Source: Mercenaria mercenaria
Taxonomy: Eukaryota; Mollusca; Bivalvia; Venerida; Veneridae
Assembly (NCBI RefSeq): GCF_021730395.1
Contig: NC_069379.1
Coordinates: 25,642,501-25,706,500 of the forward strand
Length of the DNA stretch: 64,000 nt
Direction: 5' to 3'
In this document: in pieces, positions 40,403 to 52,405 of the stretch
Position numbering within the stretch: position 1 is the stretch's first letter
Layout: each line of letters starts with the position of its first letter
The notes under the pieces: model-generated
Told to the model about the DNA's origin: nothing
Seen by the model: only the letters and a program-made list of their open reading frames with translations
The model's database searches: none
Made by a program: the position numbers and the translations under genes

Positions 40403-43077
40403 GTATTCCCAAATTGAACTTGATAATTTATTTTTGTATGTGACAATCAATTTAATAGACAGTGCATATAAATGATAAATGTTTTAAACAGACTATAAAC
40501 ACTTAAAAAATCTGTAAAGTCAAATGATCTTGCAGTGCCAGTGCGGAGGCTGGACCCGCCAGTGATTCTTCAAAATTTAGCTACAAGGGTTAGGCGTGGC
40601 TCATTGCGGGTAAAGAACAAATATACTCTTCGTTCGGACCTCTTATATCCGCTATATACCAGAGTCTGATTTTCAGCCACAGTCTGGTAACCGTATTAGA
40701 AACCTCCAGTGTGTAACATCACTTTAGTCAGTTACTTCCCTTTGTTACTAATTCATACTATTTGATTCAAGCTACAAGATTTAGTGTATGATTCAACTAC
40801 AACCAAAAATAAACATTCTAATAGGCTTGTTTCTGTAAAAGCATGTTAAATGGTGTCACACTAAAGGTGACGGTAACAACATATTTTATTTAATTTTACT
40901 GTTGCTTTGTGAATCAAACTTAAAGTTAAAGGACATCAGCTCTGTAGAGTTCTTTTTGAAGGAGAGATCATGTTTGTATACAAATCCGGTGTATTTTCTA
41001 TTTTTAGAACTGATAAGACGGCGATCGGGTGGGCAGAAGCCGGTCGTCCATGCTTTTTGTAATCGCCTAATCGGTTATGTTTTTGTAACGGTCTAAACTT
41101 TCTTAAAATACAAATTACATCAAAAAGAGGAGGTTGTATTTGGTGAAGTGAAACTCAGTTTTAGTATGAGTAGTACTTCCAGGTCACAGCAGTGTGATTT
41201 TGATGTGATTATACAGTAAGTAAATGTGACAAGAGAAATCTCTCTTTGAAGATACATGACCCCTACTTTTCTCTTTATTTTATATTAGTTTTATCATAAC
41301 TCTTTAAAATGAGATAATGATTTATTCTCTGAAATGGGTCTAGCTATGTTTGGTAGCTCTTTAAAAAAAGTCAGTTTTATACAGAATATATAGGGAATCT
41401 GGTTGGAGGGGGGGGGGGGGGGGGGGGGGGCTGCGGTCTTTGGGAAACAGCTGTGTTAAAACTGGCCAGTGAACTGGTTGTTACACTATAATAGGTCTAC
41501 AACTATATCTGACGTTTTGCATACACTTCTCAGTAGGGAGAGCGATCTACGGATCGTGGGTTCGCGAGTCCGATTGCATGTTCTCCATGACGATTTGATA
41601 AAATACATTGTGGATATATTTTTTTAACATTTCTCACCACAAACCCTTTCGGCGGGGGATACCAATTCATACGTAGCATTTAATATTAAAGACTGATACA
41701 TCGGCAACAAAGAATGGTAATTGCATAGCAGTTAAACAAAATAAAAGTAATAAAGTTATTTCTGATATTAGTTTTATTGTGTTTCAATAATACAAGTCAA
41801 CATTAATGCTAGAGCTTTGTGCTAAACTGTTATTGATAAAGTATTAAATAAACTAGTTTTGCACCAAGCACTTAGGCCATACCAAATTGATTTGTCGTTC
41901 GTTGGAACTACCGCATCAATGATTTCATTCCCGAGAAAAAGAAAAAGAAATTCACCTGCCCGCACGTACATAAAAATATCCGAAATTTTTTTTTTCTATT
42001 TACGCGGTCCGGAATGATAACAGCAAAACAGGTTTTATCACTGTTTTAATGCGTCAAAGTGATACTGATCGGAATTCATGCGTTCGTAATACATGTAGCT
42101 GATGACTCAAACTCAAAAAGTCAGGATTTATGATGTTGTTCATAATTTGTTTTAAACCTGGAGTGTCTGTGCTAGTGCAACACATGGCCTTCGATGTGCC
42201 GGTAGGTGATGGAGTAGGCACGTTCTACTATTGTTCAGTACAGTGAAAAGAACAAGGAAGTGGCTATTCCTACGGTCCCGTAAGAATAGCCTCACAGGCT
42301 AATCCTACGGCTCTCCCTTAAAATAAATACCCGCTCGCTCCATGTAAAAGCTACCAGCCTCTGAAAAAATCAAAATTGAAAAGAAAAAAAAATTCGCTCG
42401 CTCGCTCCCATTTTTTTTTGAAAATTTTCCGAAGAACTATGAATCAATTTGGTATGGCCTTAAATAATGATATAGTCTATAGTAGAAAACGAAGTTTAAA
42501 ATATCAAAACACCCTACTTTTGAAGTGCCACCCCCAGTTTGATTACCTAGGGGGTATAAAAACCCCACACCAAAAGTCTGGTGGGAACCCTGTTCCAAAA
42601 AAAAGATGGTTGTTTCTGTTCTAAAGATGGTTTGATCACTATATTCACTTTTTTTTTATTTGGTTACTGTGTATAGTGGAAACTGAAAAAAAATCACTTG
42701 TATGAAACTGCTGGTCTGTTTATAAGATAATTGCACAAGAATGGTCCTTGTGTACAGAATCCTGTACTAAGAATGATAATTATGTCTTGAAAACCTCCCA
42801 AGCATTAGTTGTTAAATCTGTTTGTACATAATGTTATGAGACAAGGCGACAATGTGATTGGTGAGAATTGAGGTGGCAGAAACAGGATGACCTTTTACCA
42901 AGATTGTTGAGATTATTTTGATAAGTTTTGACTTTTTTGCAGTATGTATATATATTGCAAACTTCAAAAATGTATTTGTCAGAAGTTTAAAAAAAATGGA
43001 CACATATGAAAGTACTTAGGTGACTTTTAAAAAGATTGTACAAATAGAACTTTCTGTTTCGTCAAAAAAGGGCTGCT

Positions 43078-43124
<47 letters not shown>

Positions 43125-46100
43125 ACTTTGTATGTTGTATAGATTTTTTTGTTGCTATTTTCATATCACATCATTCCCCAAACTGCTTACTCTTCAGTGA
43201 CATTACTTGCTGATATGTATTTCAGAGAAAGAATTCTTGTTGTTAAACTCTGGCACTCTTTTACTATAATTTCATAAACATTTTCTCTACCAAAACTGTT
43301 CATGCAAAGAGCATAACTCAGGTCAGTAAACTAGAGCCATTATGGCTCTCTTGTTTTCTAGAAGTAGGCCCATTTTTTCTTCATTAATTAGTCTATCGAG
43401 TTTTATGCCCCCTGATTAAACCTTATAAATTATGCCCGGCATAATTATGTGATACATTGTTTCATTCTTGTTTGTATATTTTGCAGATGAAATGAAGTCA
43501 GTATTATCCTCTCTAGGACTGCAGCATTTGTTGCCTGTGTTTGTAGAGAATCAGGTATGGCTTACTACTAATTCATAATATATTTTACTACACTTAGTAA
43601 TGCAGAAATTAAAAGGACGTGTAATTGTTAAATGAGTATTACTCCTCTTCTGATGAGATTAGCCAGAACGTTTGAACACAAAGTACATTCTGTTTATGGT
43701 AAATGAACACATGGTTCATCTGTTTGTTTTTAAAAATAGACATTGTACATTTATATCACACACTTTATATATATTGTTTTGAAAGTAGACAATCGTCCAA
43801 GAATTTTCATGGTTCAGGGCATTTTGTTAGATGTAAGGTTGTGTTCACTGTTCTTACTAATTTGTATGATCTCAATTGTGTAGCAAACTTTCCAACTTTT
43901 AATTGCTCTGAAGAGAGAAACATGGTACCGTGGCCAAGTTTGATGTCATTAAAACCAAATAAGTTTGTATCTAGTTGACTGGTAAACGTTTACGTTGTTA
44001 GAGATGCCTGTGGTTTCCACAAGTAATAGGTAGAGCTTTTGGACTCCTCCATGTCTGTGTCCCAATTTGTTTTAAGTTTTTGTATGTTATTCCCTGTGAT
44101 GAACTGGCTTACGTGGCACAGGTTCCTTAACTATACTCTGAATTTTTATAAAGTTATGCCCCTCTTTCAACTTATAAGTTTTTGGTTAAGTTCTTGTATG
44201 TTAGCTGATATCTCAGTACCTACTAATGGTTAAGGATTGAAACTTAACATACTTGTCAATTGTTATAATCTGATATGCATTGTTTAGGTTCCATAACCAT
44301 GTCTTGCAATTTTACAACATGCCCTTTTTTAATATGCCTGTCTCTGAAAGAGTGGGGTATAATTTTGTAAAAACCTATGGAGGTGCCACTGGCAGGCGTT
44401 GTCAAAAGCATGTGGAACAGTTTTCATCTGATCTTCACCAAGCTTGCTCACAAGCACAATGCTTGTGGGCATAATATCTGGGCCAAGTTCAATAACCAGC
44501 CAAATCGCCCCAGTCAGTCTTAAATTATGGCCCTTGAATTACTCGAAAAATGTGAGTTTAGCCTTGTCCGCTCTGTAAGTCCAACAGTTTCCACCCAATC
44601 TTCACCAAACTTGCTGACAATTTTTGTTGGCATAATCTCTCGGCCAGGATCGATAACCAACCAAATCACCTTAAGCACTTGCATTATGGTCCTTGAAATA
44701 CCAAAAAACTGCGACTTTAGCCTTGTCCGCATTCTAAGTCAAACAGTATTCATCAGATATTCAGTAAACTTGCTGACAATGTTTGCAGGCATAATATCTT
44801 GCCAAGGTAAGATAACCACCCAAATAGTCCTAGTCACTCTTGGATTATGCCTCTTGAATTTGGCCAAGTTCAATGTCGGGTGTATTTTTGACAGTCTAGC
44901 ACTCTTGTTATACTTTTATATTCATTCAGTTGAAAAGGCTGTTGAATAGTTTTGCTTTCCTCCAACAGCTCTTGTTTTATATTGTATGCATTTTAAGGTT
45001 ATTGAGTCATAACTACAACTCATCATGTTGTCTTAATGCCCCGTCAGTTGAAGACCCGGAATGCATGTAGTGTTTGATCTATCTGTGTGTCGTTTTGTCT
45101 GTTCATCCATCACACTTTCTTGTGTAATCAACTTCTGCTGCAGCTTTCAGCCAATTCAGATGAATAAAAGTATATATTTGTAGTGAGTTAATAGATTATA
45201 ATTTAATAGTACATGTATAAAGGCATATTTGTAGTGGGGAAACAGACTCAGTATATAAAGACTGACTTACTATTAAGATGCTGCTGTGGGAGATGTGCTG
45301 TGTTCTCAAAAGCAGCTCTAGTTTTACTTTGAAATTTAAAATTGTACTGAAATAACAGAGTTAGGTTATCAGGAGATTTTTATCAAAGTTTACAGTGTTG
45401 ATATCTGTTTTGTCAAAATTTTATTTTTGCATTAAGCAACAGTTAAAATAAATAGCGTATTTTAATAGGTGGGGCCAAAGGAAGTAGAAATGCTTGTGCC
45501 AGAAGAGTTTACTGCATTAGGGGTGACAACAATTGGAGACAAAGCCAGGCTTAAACAGAGATGCAAGGACTACTTGAAAGGTACATGTTTATAATTAAAT
45601 TTGTATTTGGTTTAAAGTTTTGGTCTTCTTCAACTGTTGCAGTTATTGTACCCCCGCCAACAAAGTTGTAAGTGGGGGTATACTGGTTTCAGGTTGTCTG
45701 TCTGTCTGTCCGTCTGTCTGTAGACATAGTTTTGTGCGCACCATCTCTCCTCATCCCCTTGACACAATTTAATGAAACTTCACACAAGTGATCAGTAACA
45801 ACAGTAGTTGTGCATGGGGCATGTTAGGTTCTTTCAGAAAAAAAATTGCAGAGATACAGGACTTTGTTTTTTGTTACTATACTATATACATAGACACAAT
45901 CTTGTGCGCACCATCTCTCCTCATCCCCTAGACACAATTTAATGAAACTTCACACAGGTAATCAGTAACAACAATAGTTGTGCATGGGGCATGTTAGGTT
46001 CTTTCAACAACAAAAATTGCAGAGTTATGGGACTTTGTTTCTTGTTAACATACTATGTACATACAGTCTGCATATGCAATCTTGTGCGCGCATAATCTTC

Positions 46101-48148
46101 TGAACCCTTGCACACAATTTAATGAAACTTCACACAAGTGATCAGTACCAACCCTAGTTGTGCATGGTGCATGTTACGTTCTTTTAGATAAATATTCTGC
46201 ATAGTTATGGGACTTTGTTTTTTGTTACTATACTGTATACATACAGTCTATATATATACAGTCCACATAATTATGCAATCTTGTGTGCGTCAAATTGCAA
46301 TGTACTGTGTCAGTGCATGTGGGGGGTACATTCATCACCTTTAGTAATAGCTCTAGTTACTTAATGGAGATGATTCAAACTTCAATTGATTGTTCCTCAT
46401 TTACATTATCATGCATGTCATATGAAAAATGTCCATAACTATGGCACTAGTATTTCATAAATTATATTCTTTTTTACTTATTTATAACTTATGTTAAAAC
46501 AAACTGTTGTTCCCAAACATCACACATTCATTTGACCAAGAGTACATAACTCTATACCCTTGATTTTTTAGAATTAACTGAGAGTTTAAGTTTTGATGCA
46601 ATATCTTTTTTATTTCTGTTGGAATAAAATGGATTGTATTTAAGCTTTTGCCCAACTATTTGTTACTTTATCCCCATTTACATTTGCATTTTTTGGATGA
46701 AATATTGTTTGAAAACAATAAAACAAAAATATTTTCTTTTTTTATGCAATATATATGAACAAATTTTCTTAACTTCCCTCATTTGTTGCGATCAGTGTAA
46801 AACTGACAAAACACAAAGTGACGGCAAGATCAATGCACATATATACAGGATGAACAACATTCAATTAACAGACATCTCCTAACAGTAAGGGACTTGTACA
46901 GCATAAAACGTATGTGCAACGCATGAGAAACTTACAAACATTTTTTGACGACTGTTTGTGAAGAAACGTTCTTTGATCATTTGAGGAATGTATTATCAGT
47001 TACCGAGCATATGTAACATCCTTTGGATGTCAAGTAGTAGTCCGGTCATGAATCAGGTCCACCGGACAAGAATGAATGCAATCCAAACAAGTACGGAATA
47101 AGGAATGTACGAGTAAGGAACAAAGCACATTGCATCTGTAGTACAGTAACTGTACATGAAACAGAAACTTTGTCTGGTAGTGTACGTTCCAAATTTTGAA
47201 CACGCTCAAAACCTTGCACTGGAGGGAACATATATCTCCAGACAAGGAACACAGGAGCCACATGAGAAACGGGGAAAAAAACACATGCGAAAAAATAAAA
47301 CGTGTTGAAAATTTTGTTATACATTGGATGTCCGTTAAATCTATATGGTGTAGTGTGACTGACCCATTATTTATAGCATCGTCAAATACTGCAACCTGGA
47401 GGATCTAGAATTTAATTAAGAAAAAAATTGCAATGTTAGAACAGATTATGTCACTGTAGCACAGAAAATATGATACTGTTTTAAAGACACAGTAAGTTGT
47501 AAGCACTCTTGAAAAGTTGAAAAATGTTCTGTTAGCTTTTTTCGTTGGTCATTTATACCAAAGTTGCGGCACTTATACAGAAATAATGTAGAAGGATGTT
47601 TTTAAAGTCTGTGTTATTGAATTCCTTATTTCATACGATTTTCTTGCGTGGATAGACAGTGCACAAAGTATACAAAACTAAACTGCAAGAACCTCATATT
47701 AATTCACCTGAACATGTAAATATTCTTCATTTCAGGAAAGTCGTTGGATTCACCAGTTATGTCAAAATTTCGAGAATTAAATTCAAAGTCAAAATCAAAC
47801 AGAAATTCTAGGAAAATGAAGTTAACTAAAAGACTCTATATTGGATGGAAACATGGCCATCAAGATCTGTACAGACTTGTTCATCCCGCTAAAGGAGGCG
47901 GCCAGTTCGTTCAAGATGTAAATAAAGGATGTACTCTCAGTGAGTTGAAAAGCTTACTTATTGACCTGTACTTTCCGAGGGGACACTGTAAAGCAGGAAA
48001 CCTGCATGTTAATGAAGTAGATGCAACAGTTGTAAATTACTCCGGGCATACACTCCCAGAAACGATTGGAGATGATCCTTTCACAGTAGGATTATACTGC
48101 GACAGCAGGAAATCAAATCCAGTGAGAATTTATTTACAAACTGAAAAG
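40360..48148 (+). CDS. SAM-domain protein with C-terminal compact domain (partial, four exons)
   Basis: Exons 40360-40402, 43487-43554, 45469-45580 and 47736-48148 total 636 nt, exactly 212 codons, with matching phases (1, 0, 1, 0) and canonical GT-AG sites. Residues about 16-75 form a SAM domain (VLSSLGLQHLLPVFVENQ ... ALGVTTIGDKARLKQRCKDYL), a protein-interaction or oligomerisation fold. Residues 76-105 are a basic Ser/Lys linker. Residues about 106-212 form a conserved-looking unit with KGGGQFVQDVNKGCTLSEL, DLYFPRGHCKAGNL and a final VRIYLQT. From memory this pattern occurs in uncharacterised animal proteins, some with HECT-type ligase domains. That link is a recollection, not shown here. 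The gene is incomplete: the last exon ends in phase 0 and the next exon is not secure. The start codon has a good context (aaaATGG). Confidence 0.82.
41408..41430. repeat. poly-G run
   Basis: An uninterrupted run of more than 20 G on the plus strand, within the first intron of the SAM gene. It could form a G-quadruplex, and its length may be affected by assembly error. Confidence 0.8.
41515..41645 (+). mobile_element. tRNA-derived SINE fragment
   Basis: Reads ctcagtagggagagcgatct then acggatcgtgggttcgcgag then tccgattgcatgttctccat then gacgatttgataaaatacat. The A-box and B-box-like head followed by ttctccgtgacgatttgata-type body matches the element on the minus strand at 49435-49640. The B box is degenerate. 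Confidence 0.65.
43079..43121. repeat. (GT)n microsatellite
   Basis: About 21 GT dinucleotides in a row inside intron 1 of the SAM gene. Confidence 0.9.
43487..43554 (+). CDS. SAM gene exon 2 (first half of SAM domain)
   Basis: The acceptor atattttgcag and the donor aatcag|gtatgg flank 68 nt. With the base from exon 1 it reads DEMKSVLSSLGLQHLLPVFVENQ, helices 1-2 of a SAM fold, and ends in phase 0. It is too short to appear as a long open frame. Confidence 0.85.
43555..45468 (+). other. SAM gene intron 2
   Basis: Dominated by an array-bearing repeat (44020-44905). No other exon is seen. Confidence 0.6.
44020..44905. repeat. interspersed repeat, units of about 170 bp
   Basis: Three to four diverged units carrying attatggcccttgaattac, cttcaccaaacttgctgaca, tttgttggcataat and accaaccaaatcacc phrases. 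The same family appears at 48270-48670. The open frames across it are artefacts of the units. Confidence 0.7.
45469..45580 (+). CDS. SAM gene exon 3 (second half of SAM domain)
   Basis: The acceptor tttaatag and the donor gaaag|gtacat flank 112 nt reading VGPKEVEMLVPEEFTALGVT then TIGDKARLKQRCKDYLK plus one base. The LVPEEF.ALGVTTIGDKARL pattern is the helix 3-5 signature of SAM domains (L..E.L..LGI...G.R..L). Confidence 0.87.
45581..47735 (+). other. SAM gene intron 3
   Basis: Holds an array-bearing repeat at 45638-46330. 46331-47735 shows only short open frames on both strands (for example 47046-47324 minus) without recognisable domains. Confidence 0.55.
45638..46330. repeat. interspersed repeat, units of about 190 bp
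   Basis: Starts gtacccccgccaacaaagtt and ends gcatgtggggggtacattca, with partly inverted ends (gtaccccc / gggggtac). Three units carry ttgtgcgcaccatctctcct, cacaatttaatgaaacttca, agttgtgcatggggcatgtt and gggactttgtttttt phrases. Confidence 0.75.
47736..48148 (+). CDS. SAM gene exon 4 (linker and compact C-terminal domain)
   Basis: The acceptor ttcatttcag and the donor gaaaag|gtgatc flank 413 nt. It starts with two bases finishing a Gly codon and ends in phase 0. It codes a Lys/Ser-rich linker, then GWKHGHQDLYRLVHP, GGGQFVQDVNKGCTLSELKS, LLIDLYFPRGHCKAGNL and FTVGLYCD...NPVRIYLQTEK. If the donor is not used the frame runs only seven more codons (VIRFFL-type) to a stop at 48167-48169, so an intron-retained short end is possible. 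Confidence 0.85.
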
Positions 48149-48269
48149 GTGATCAGATTTTTTCTTTAAAATTAATATATGCATACATTTGTTTTTGTTT
48201 TAAAGCTTGATATTCTTTAGTTTTTCTGATAGTCCTTTATTGGTAAGCCTGTTTAGCCGTTCATTATGT

Positions 48270-48670
48270 GTATATCTGTCTTTGTGTCTGTCTCAAATCT
48301 ATTCTGTACTCTCTGTCGAACAGTTCTCATCCGATTTTCACCAAACTTGAACTAAATGTGTTTGACAAAAAGTCCTCGGCCAGGTTCGATAACTATAGCC
48401 CAAACGGCGAAGGTACTTCGGAATTATGGCCTTTGAATTACCGGAAATATTGTTAATGTGTTGATGCCTCTGTTTGTCACAGATTGTGTCCACACTCCAA
48501 GTTGAACAGATTTCATCAGATCTTCACCAAACTTGCAGACAATGTTTGTTGGCTTAATATCTCAGCCAAGTGTAATAACCAGCCAAATCACCTTAGGCAC
48601 TCCTAGATTATGGCCTGTGAATTAGACCAAGTTCAATGATGGGCATATTTTGTGACAGTCTGTCACTTTT
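48270..48670. repeat. interspersed repeat, same family as 44020-44905
   Basis: About two units with gaacagttctcatccgattt then tcaccaaacttg, agatcttcaccaaacttgca and aataaccagccaaatcacct phrases. Confidence 0.65.
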
Positions 48671-49434
48671 GTTTAAGTTAGCAATTTTGATTTAAAGTTA
48701 ACATGTAAGCAGGTTTCTTCAAAAAATACAAAGTTGACTGCTTTTATACTTCATAAGTATCTTTGACATCATAAGGTGACCTCATACGCAAGAAACATAA
48801 CCCTGATGTTCATTTAGTCAAAGTTATACCCTTTGTTAAAATTTTTGAAAGTTATGCATGTAAGCATGTCTCTCAGAAACTTCTTGACCATATATTTTAA
48901 ATTCCATGGCATACAAATCTTACATCATGAGATGCCCTCACATAGCAGGTGTCAGAAGTATTGCTTAAATTTTGACAGTATTATGCCCTTTTACACTAAG
49001 AAATATCACTGCAGCTTTTGCATGTTAGCAGAGTTCTATTTCTTGTGTTTGTAATTCTCCTTATTGCTATTCATCAGTCAGTGAAGATTGTAGTAGATCT
49101 GTTTCAAGTATAGAATGTTATGGAAAATCAAGTCAAAGTGTGATAGATGCATGATGACAGCAAGACATCCTAACATAACTTTTAGATAACCGGACTCCAG
49201 TATAGTAACAACTTACACATGTAAGTCATTTGCTGTGGACAGTAAACCTTGGTCATCCATATCCCCGAAAAAGTCCATCCAGAATCCAATGCACATTTGT
49301 CGTAGGTGCCTCCACCATGCTTCAATTCTCTGAAATTTATAATTCTACTATACTGTATAAACATGTAAAAAGATTTTTTTCAACAGTATTTCAGTTATTG
49401 AACGGCGGGCAGTTAACCTAACCAGTGTTCCTGA

Positions 49435-49640
49435 ATTCTGTACCAGTACAAACCTGTTCTCCGTAAGTACCTACCAACTTCCCCACTGGAATCCGAGTAG
49501 AAGGACGAATTATATCAGACATAATGCTTTTATCAAATCGTTACGGAGAATATACGCCCCGCCCATGGATCGAACTCGCGACCCCGAGATTCGTAGATAT
49601 GTACTCTCTCTATTGAGCTAAGCGGGCGGGCTATTAATAG
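49435..49640 (-). mobile_element. tRNA-derived SINE
   Basis: On the minus strand the head reads gcttagctcaatagagagag then a B box gggtcgcgagttcgatccat, followed by gggcggggcgtatattctcc then gtaacgatttgataaaagca and ttcgtccttctactcggatt. The A-box/B-box spacing is tRNA-like. I recognise the body as a bivalve SINE. It appears longer than the plus-strand copy at 41515. Confidence 0.75.
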
Positions 49641-50147
49641 ACATGTGTGACGGAGGTCGAAGATCGGAAATCGGATTTCTGAAAGCGGAACAAATACAGG
49701 GGTTTTCTCAAAAGATGTTGGAATTATTTGTAGAACTGTATCATGATCATTACAATGGTCATTTTTAAGTTTAGATATGTAACATTAAGGCACCTTCGGC
49801 CTGTCTGGTGCTGTTGCTGCTGCTGGTGGTGGTGATGGCGGCAGTGTGTCTGTGCTGGGGGAGGGGGTGTTATAAAACGACCGTGTCTGAGCCCATAAGC
49901 TTTAAGTCCAAATATTTACCTTGAACATTTCCCACTATTTCTTTCTCTCTGCAGATATGCTGGTAAAGAAACACATATTATAATCAATAATGCTCATTTT
50001 CTATATGTCAGCAAAATACCTGTTCATGGTTCAATGTAGTTTACTTAATATTTACTAATACGTGCTGAATTTCCTGGAAGTTTCGCTCCTTGTCGCCCAT
50101 TTTATCTTCAGTCATGGTAGCTGCCATATTGGCGTAACCCAGCAACA

Positions 50148-52405
50148 CTCAGCCAATTAGGGGTTGTAACTTGTATCCCAAAGGGAGAAAGGATAAACGT
50201 TACATTAAAAATTGGCGTCCCATTTCTCTTTTGAACGTTATACAAAATTGCTTCTGCTAGCATTGCTCAAAGATTAAAACATGTCTTACCAAATATGATT
50301 AGTCCAGACCAAACTGGTTTCCTTCCTGGGAGATTTATTGCAGATAATACAAGACTAGTCTATGATGTAATGTTCAACACAGAAGAACAACAAATTCCTG
50401 GAATGTTATTGTTAGTGGATTTTGCAACGGCTTTTGCTTCCCTCCCTTTCATGGTCTTTTATGTACAAAGTGTTACAGTATTGTAATTTTGGAGAAAACA
50501 TTATCAACTGAGTTAAATTGTTCTATAAGGAATGTTATTGTTAATGGACTTTGCAACGGCTTTTGCTTCCCTCCCTTTCATGGTCTTTTATGTACAAAGT
50601 GTTACAGTATTGTAATTTTGGAGAAAACATTATAAACTGAGTTAAATTGTTCTATCAGACAATCTTGTGTCAATATAAATGTTCACCTGTCAGATTGGTT
50701 TAGGGTCCAACATGGTTACCGTCAGGGGGATCCTCTGTCCCCTTTTATCTTTATTCTGTGTGCGGAAGTATTAGCAGCAATATTGAAACAAAACAAAATA
50801 TTAAAAGGACAAAAAATAAATGATATAGAATTTCTCCTGTCAAGGTATGTGGATGATACAACTGTATTATTAGACAGGACTGAAAAGTCCCTTAAAAACA
50901 CAATACAAACATTAGACTTTTTTGCAAGAATATCAGGACTGCAAATTAACATAGATAAAACAAAAGCTGTTCTGATTGGATCTTTAAAAAATGGCAGGTT
51001 TAATGTCCAGAACTAGGACTTCAGTGGGAGTCTCATAGTTTTAATTTACTAGGAGTGACATTCACAAATGACCTCAAAAATATGGCAAAACTTAACTTTT
51101 TACCAAAAATTGAAGAAATTAAAACTGGAATAAAAGGGTCATTAGTCCTACAAGGTAGAAATATAGTCATAAAAACACTTTGCCAATCCAAATAATGATA
51201 TCATAAAAACATTGCAAAATTCTTTTCATGGTTTTTTTTTTTTTTTTTTTTTTTTTTATGGAATGGCCAAGATACTATTATTCAGTCCTATGAAAACGGA
51301 GGTATGAAAATGATAGAGTTAGATACTTTCATTATCGCTTTAAAACTGACTTGGCTTCCAGATATATGAGATATAATACTACATATTTTGAACTTATTAC
51401 AGATCTCTACCCTTTTCTTCAAACTTACAGTAAATATGGAAATAATTTTATGAATAATAAAATGAACTCTGTCAGAAATCACTTTTGAAATGATGTCTTT
51501 AAAGGAATCTTACGAATAAATGACCAATATCCAAAAAGCTGGAGTGATTTCTGTGCACTACTAGTATGGCACAGCAGTAATTTTAAAATTGGTGGTGCTA
51601 GTTTTCACTATCACATGTTTATAAGGAAAGGGGTTTTATTAGTCAACGATTAGATAGAAATGGAAATTTTCTGTTATATAATGATTTCATTGATAAGTAT
51701 GAAGTCAGAACAAATGTTTTACAATACCAAAGTATTATTGCATCAATACGAGATTTCATTGACAAGGTTAGATTTCCACATTATGCAAAAAAGGGAAGTT
51801 TCACCTTTACAACCATTTGCAGTTAAAATAATTAATAGTCAAATAAAAGGATGTAGAAAATTTTATGCTTCCCTACTTGCCAGGCCAAAAATAATCCTGT
51901 CTTCAAGGAGAAAATGGATTGAGGAATTAAATCTAAATGCGTGTTTTAACTGGAAACATATATATATAAATTCTCTTTCATTGTAACTAAAGATACTAAG
52001 TTGCAATGGTTTCAATTTAGACTGAACCATAGAATCATTGCAACAAATTACTCCCTGCAAAAAATGGGTTTAAGAAATGATTCGCTATGTTTTTTCTGTA
52101 ATACAGAAACTGAAACTTTAAAACACTTATTTTATGATTGCCAATACAGTAACCTATACTGAACTGAGGTCGAAAAATGGATAAACGAAACTTGTCCGAA
52201 TATTTCCACTGAATGGTCAGAGACAGATATTATTCTAGGTAACGAAAAATATAGCATTGCCTTAATGAATATATTACTAAATGCGAAATTTATTATATAT
52301 CAATGTCGAACTAGGAACATATTTCCAAGCTTTCAATTGTTCAAAACACAAATGGAAATGCTATTGAAACTTGAACATTTTAATGCTAAAAAGAAAACAA
52401 ATTAA
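50148..52405 (+). mobile_element. broken LINE, L1/Tx1-like
   Basis: Reverse-transcriptase motifs in order: LGVVTCIPKG at about 50157, NWRPISLLNV at about 50209, MISPDQTGFLPGRFIADNTR (50295), a DFATAF motif, HGYRQGDPLSP at about 50710, FLLSRYVDDTTVLLD (about 50831) and LQINIDKTKAVLIGS. These match L1/Tx1-type elements. Further 3' the C-terminal part includes LCFFCNTETETLKHLFYDC (about 52087-52143), ending at a stop near 52405. The coding sequence is spread over several frames with stops, and a 129-bp segment of the RT is tandemly duplicated (50400-50528 / 50529-50657). A T-run of about 26 lies at 51231-51257. The element lacks an endonuclease region, so it is 5'-truncated and dead. Confidence 0.85.
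50400..50657 (+). repeat. 129-bp tandem duplication inside the LINE
   Basis: 50400-50528 and 50529-50657 are nearly identical (differences such as gtggat / atggac and atcaactg / ataaactg). The unit spans the DFATAF motif and the following helix of the reverse transcriptase. Its near identity contrasts with the overall decay of the LINE, so the duplication is probably recent. Confidence 0.85.

Larger units (their letters stand above)
40403..43486 (+). other. SAM gene intron 1
   Basis: Contains a run of about 23 G near 41408-41430, a tRNA-headed SINE piece (41515-41645) and a GT microsatellite (43079-43121). The remaining stretches show no gene or named repeat. Confidence 0.6.
48149..50147 (+). 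other. downstream of SAM exon 4, no certain exon
   Basis: Contains a repeat (48270-48670) and a minus-strand SINE (49435-49640). An acceptor-like ctctctgcag at about 49955 is followed by a donor-like tg|gtaaag only 8 nt later. A microexon there would put the next candidate exon out of frame, so I do not call it. Confidence 0.4.

Noticed and set aside
47046-47324. 92-codon minus-strand open frame as an antisense gene or exon
   Set aside because: No domain and no clear splice sites; it lies in an intron of the SAM gene.
49955-49962. 8-nt microexon between ctctctgcag and gtaaag
   Set aside because: It would leave a phase incompatible with the only downstream exon candidate, and such a short exon cannot be supported by sequence alone.
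50295-50486. Open frame as a host gene
   Set aside because: MISPDQTGFLPGR is a LINE reverse-transcriptase motif; the region is a dead L1/Tx1-like element.
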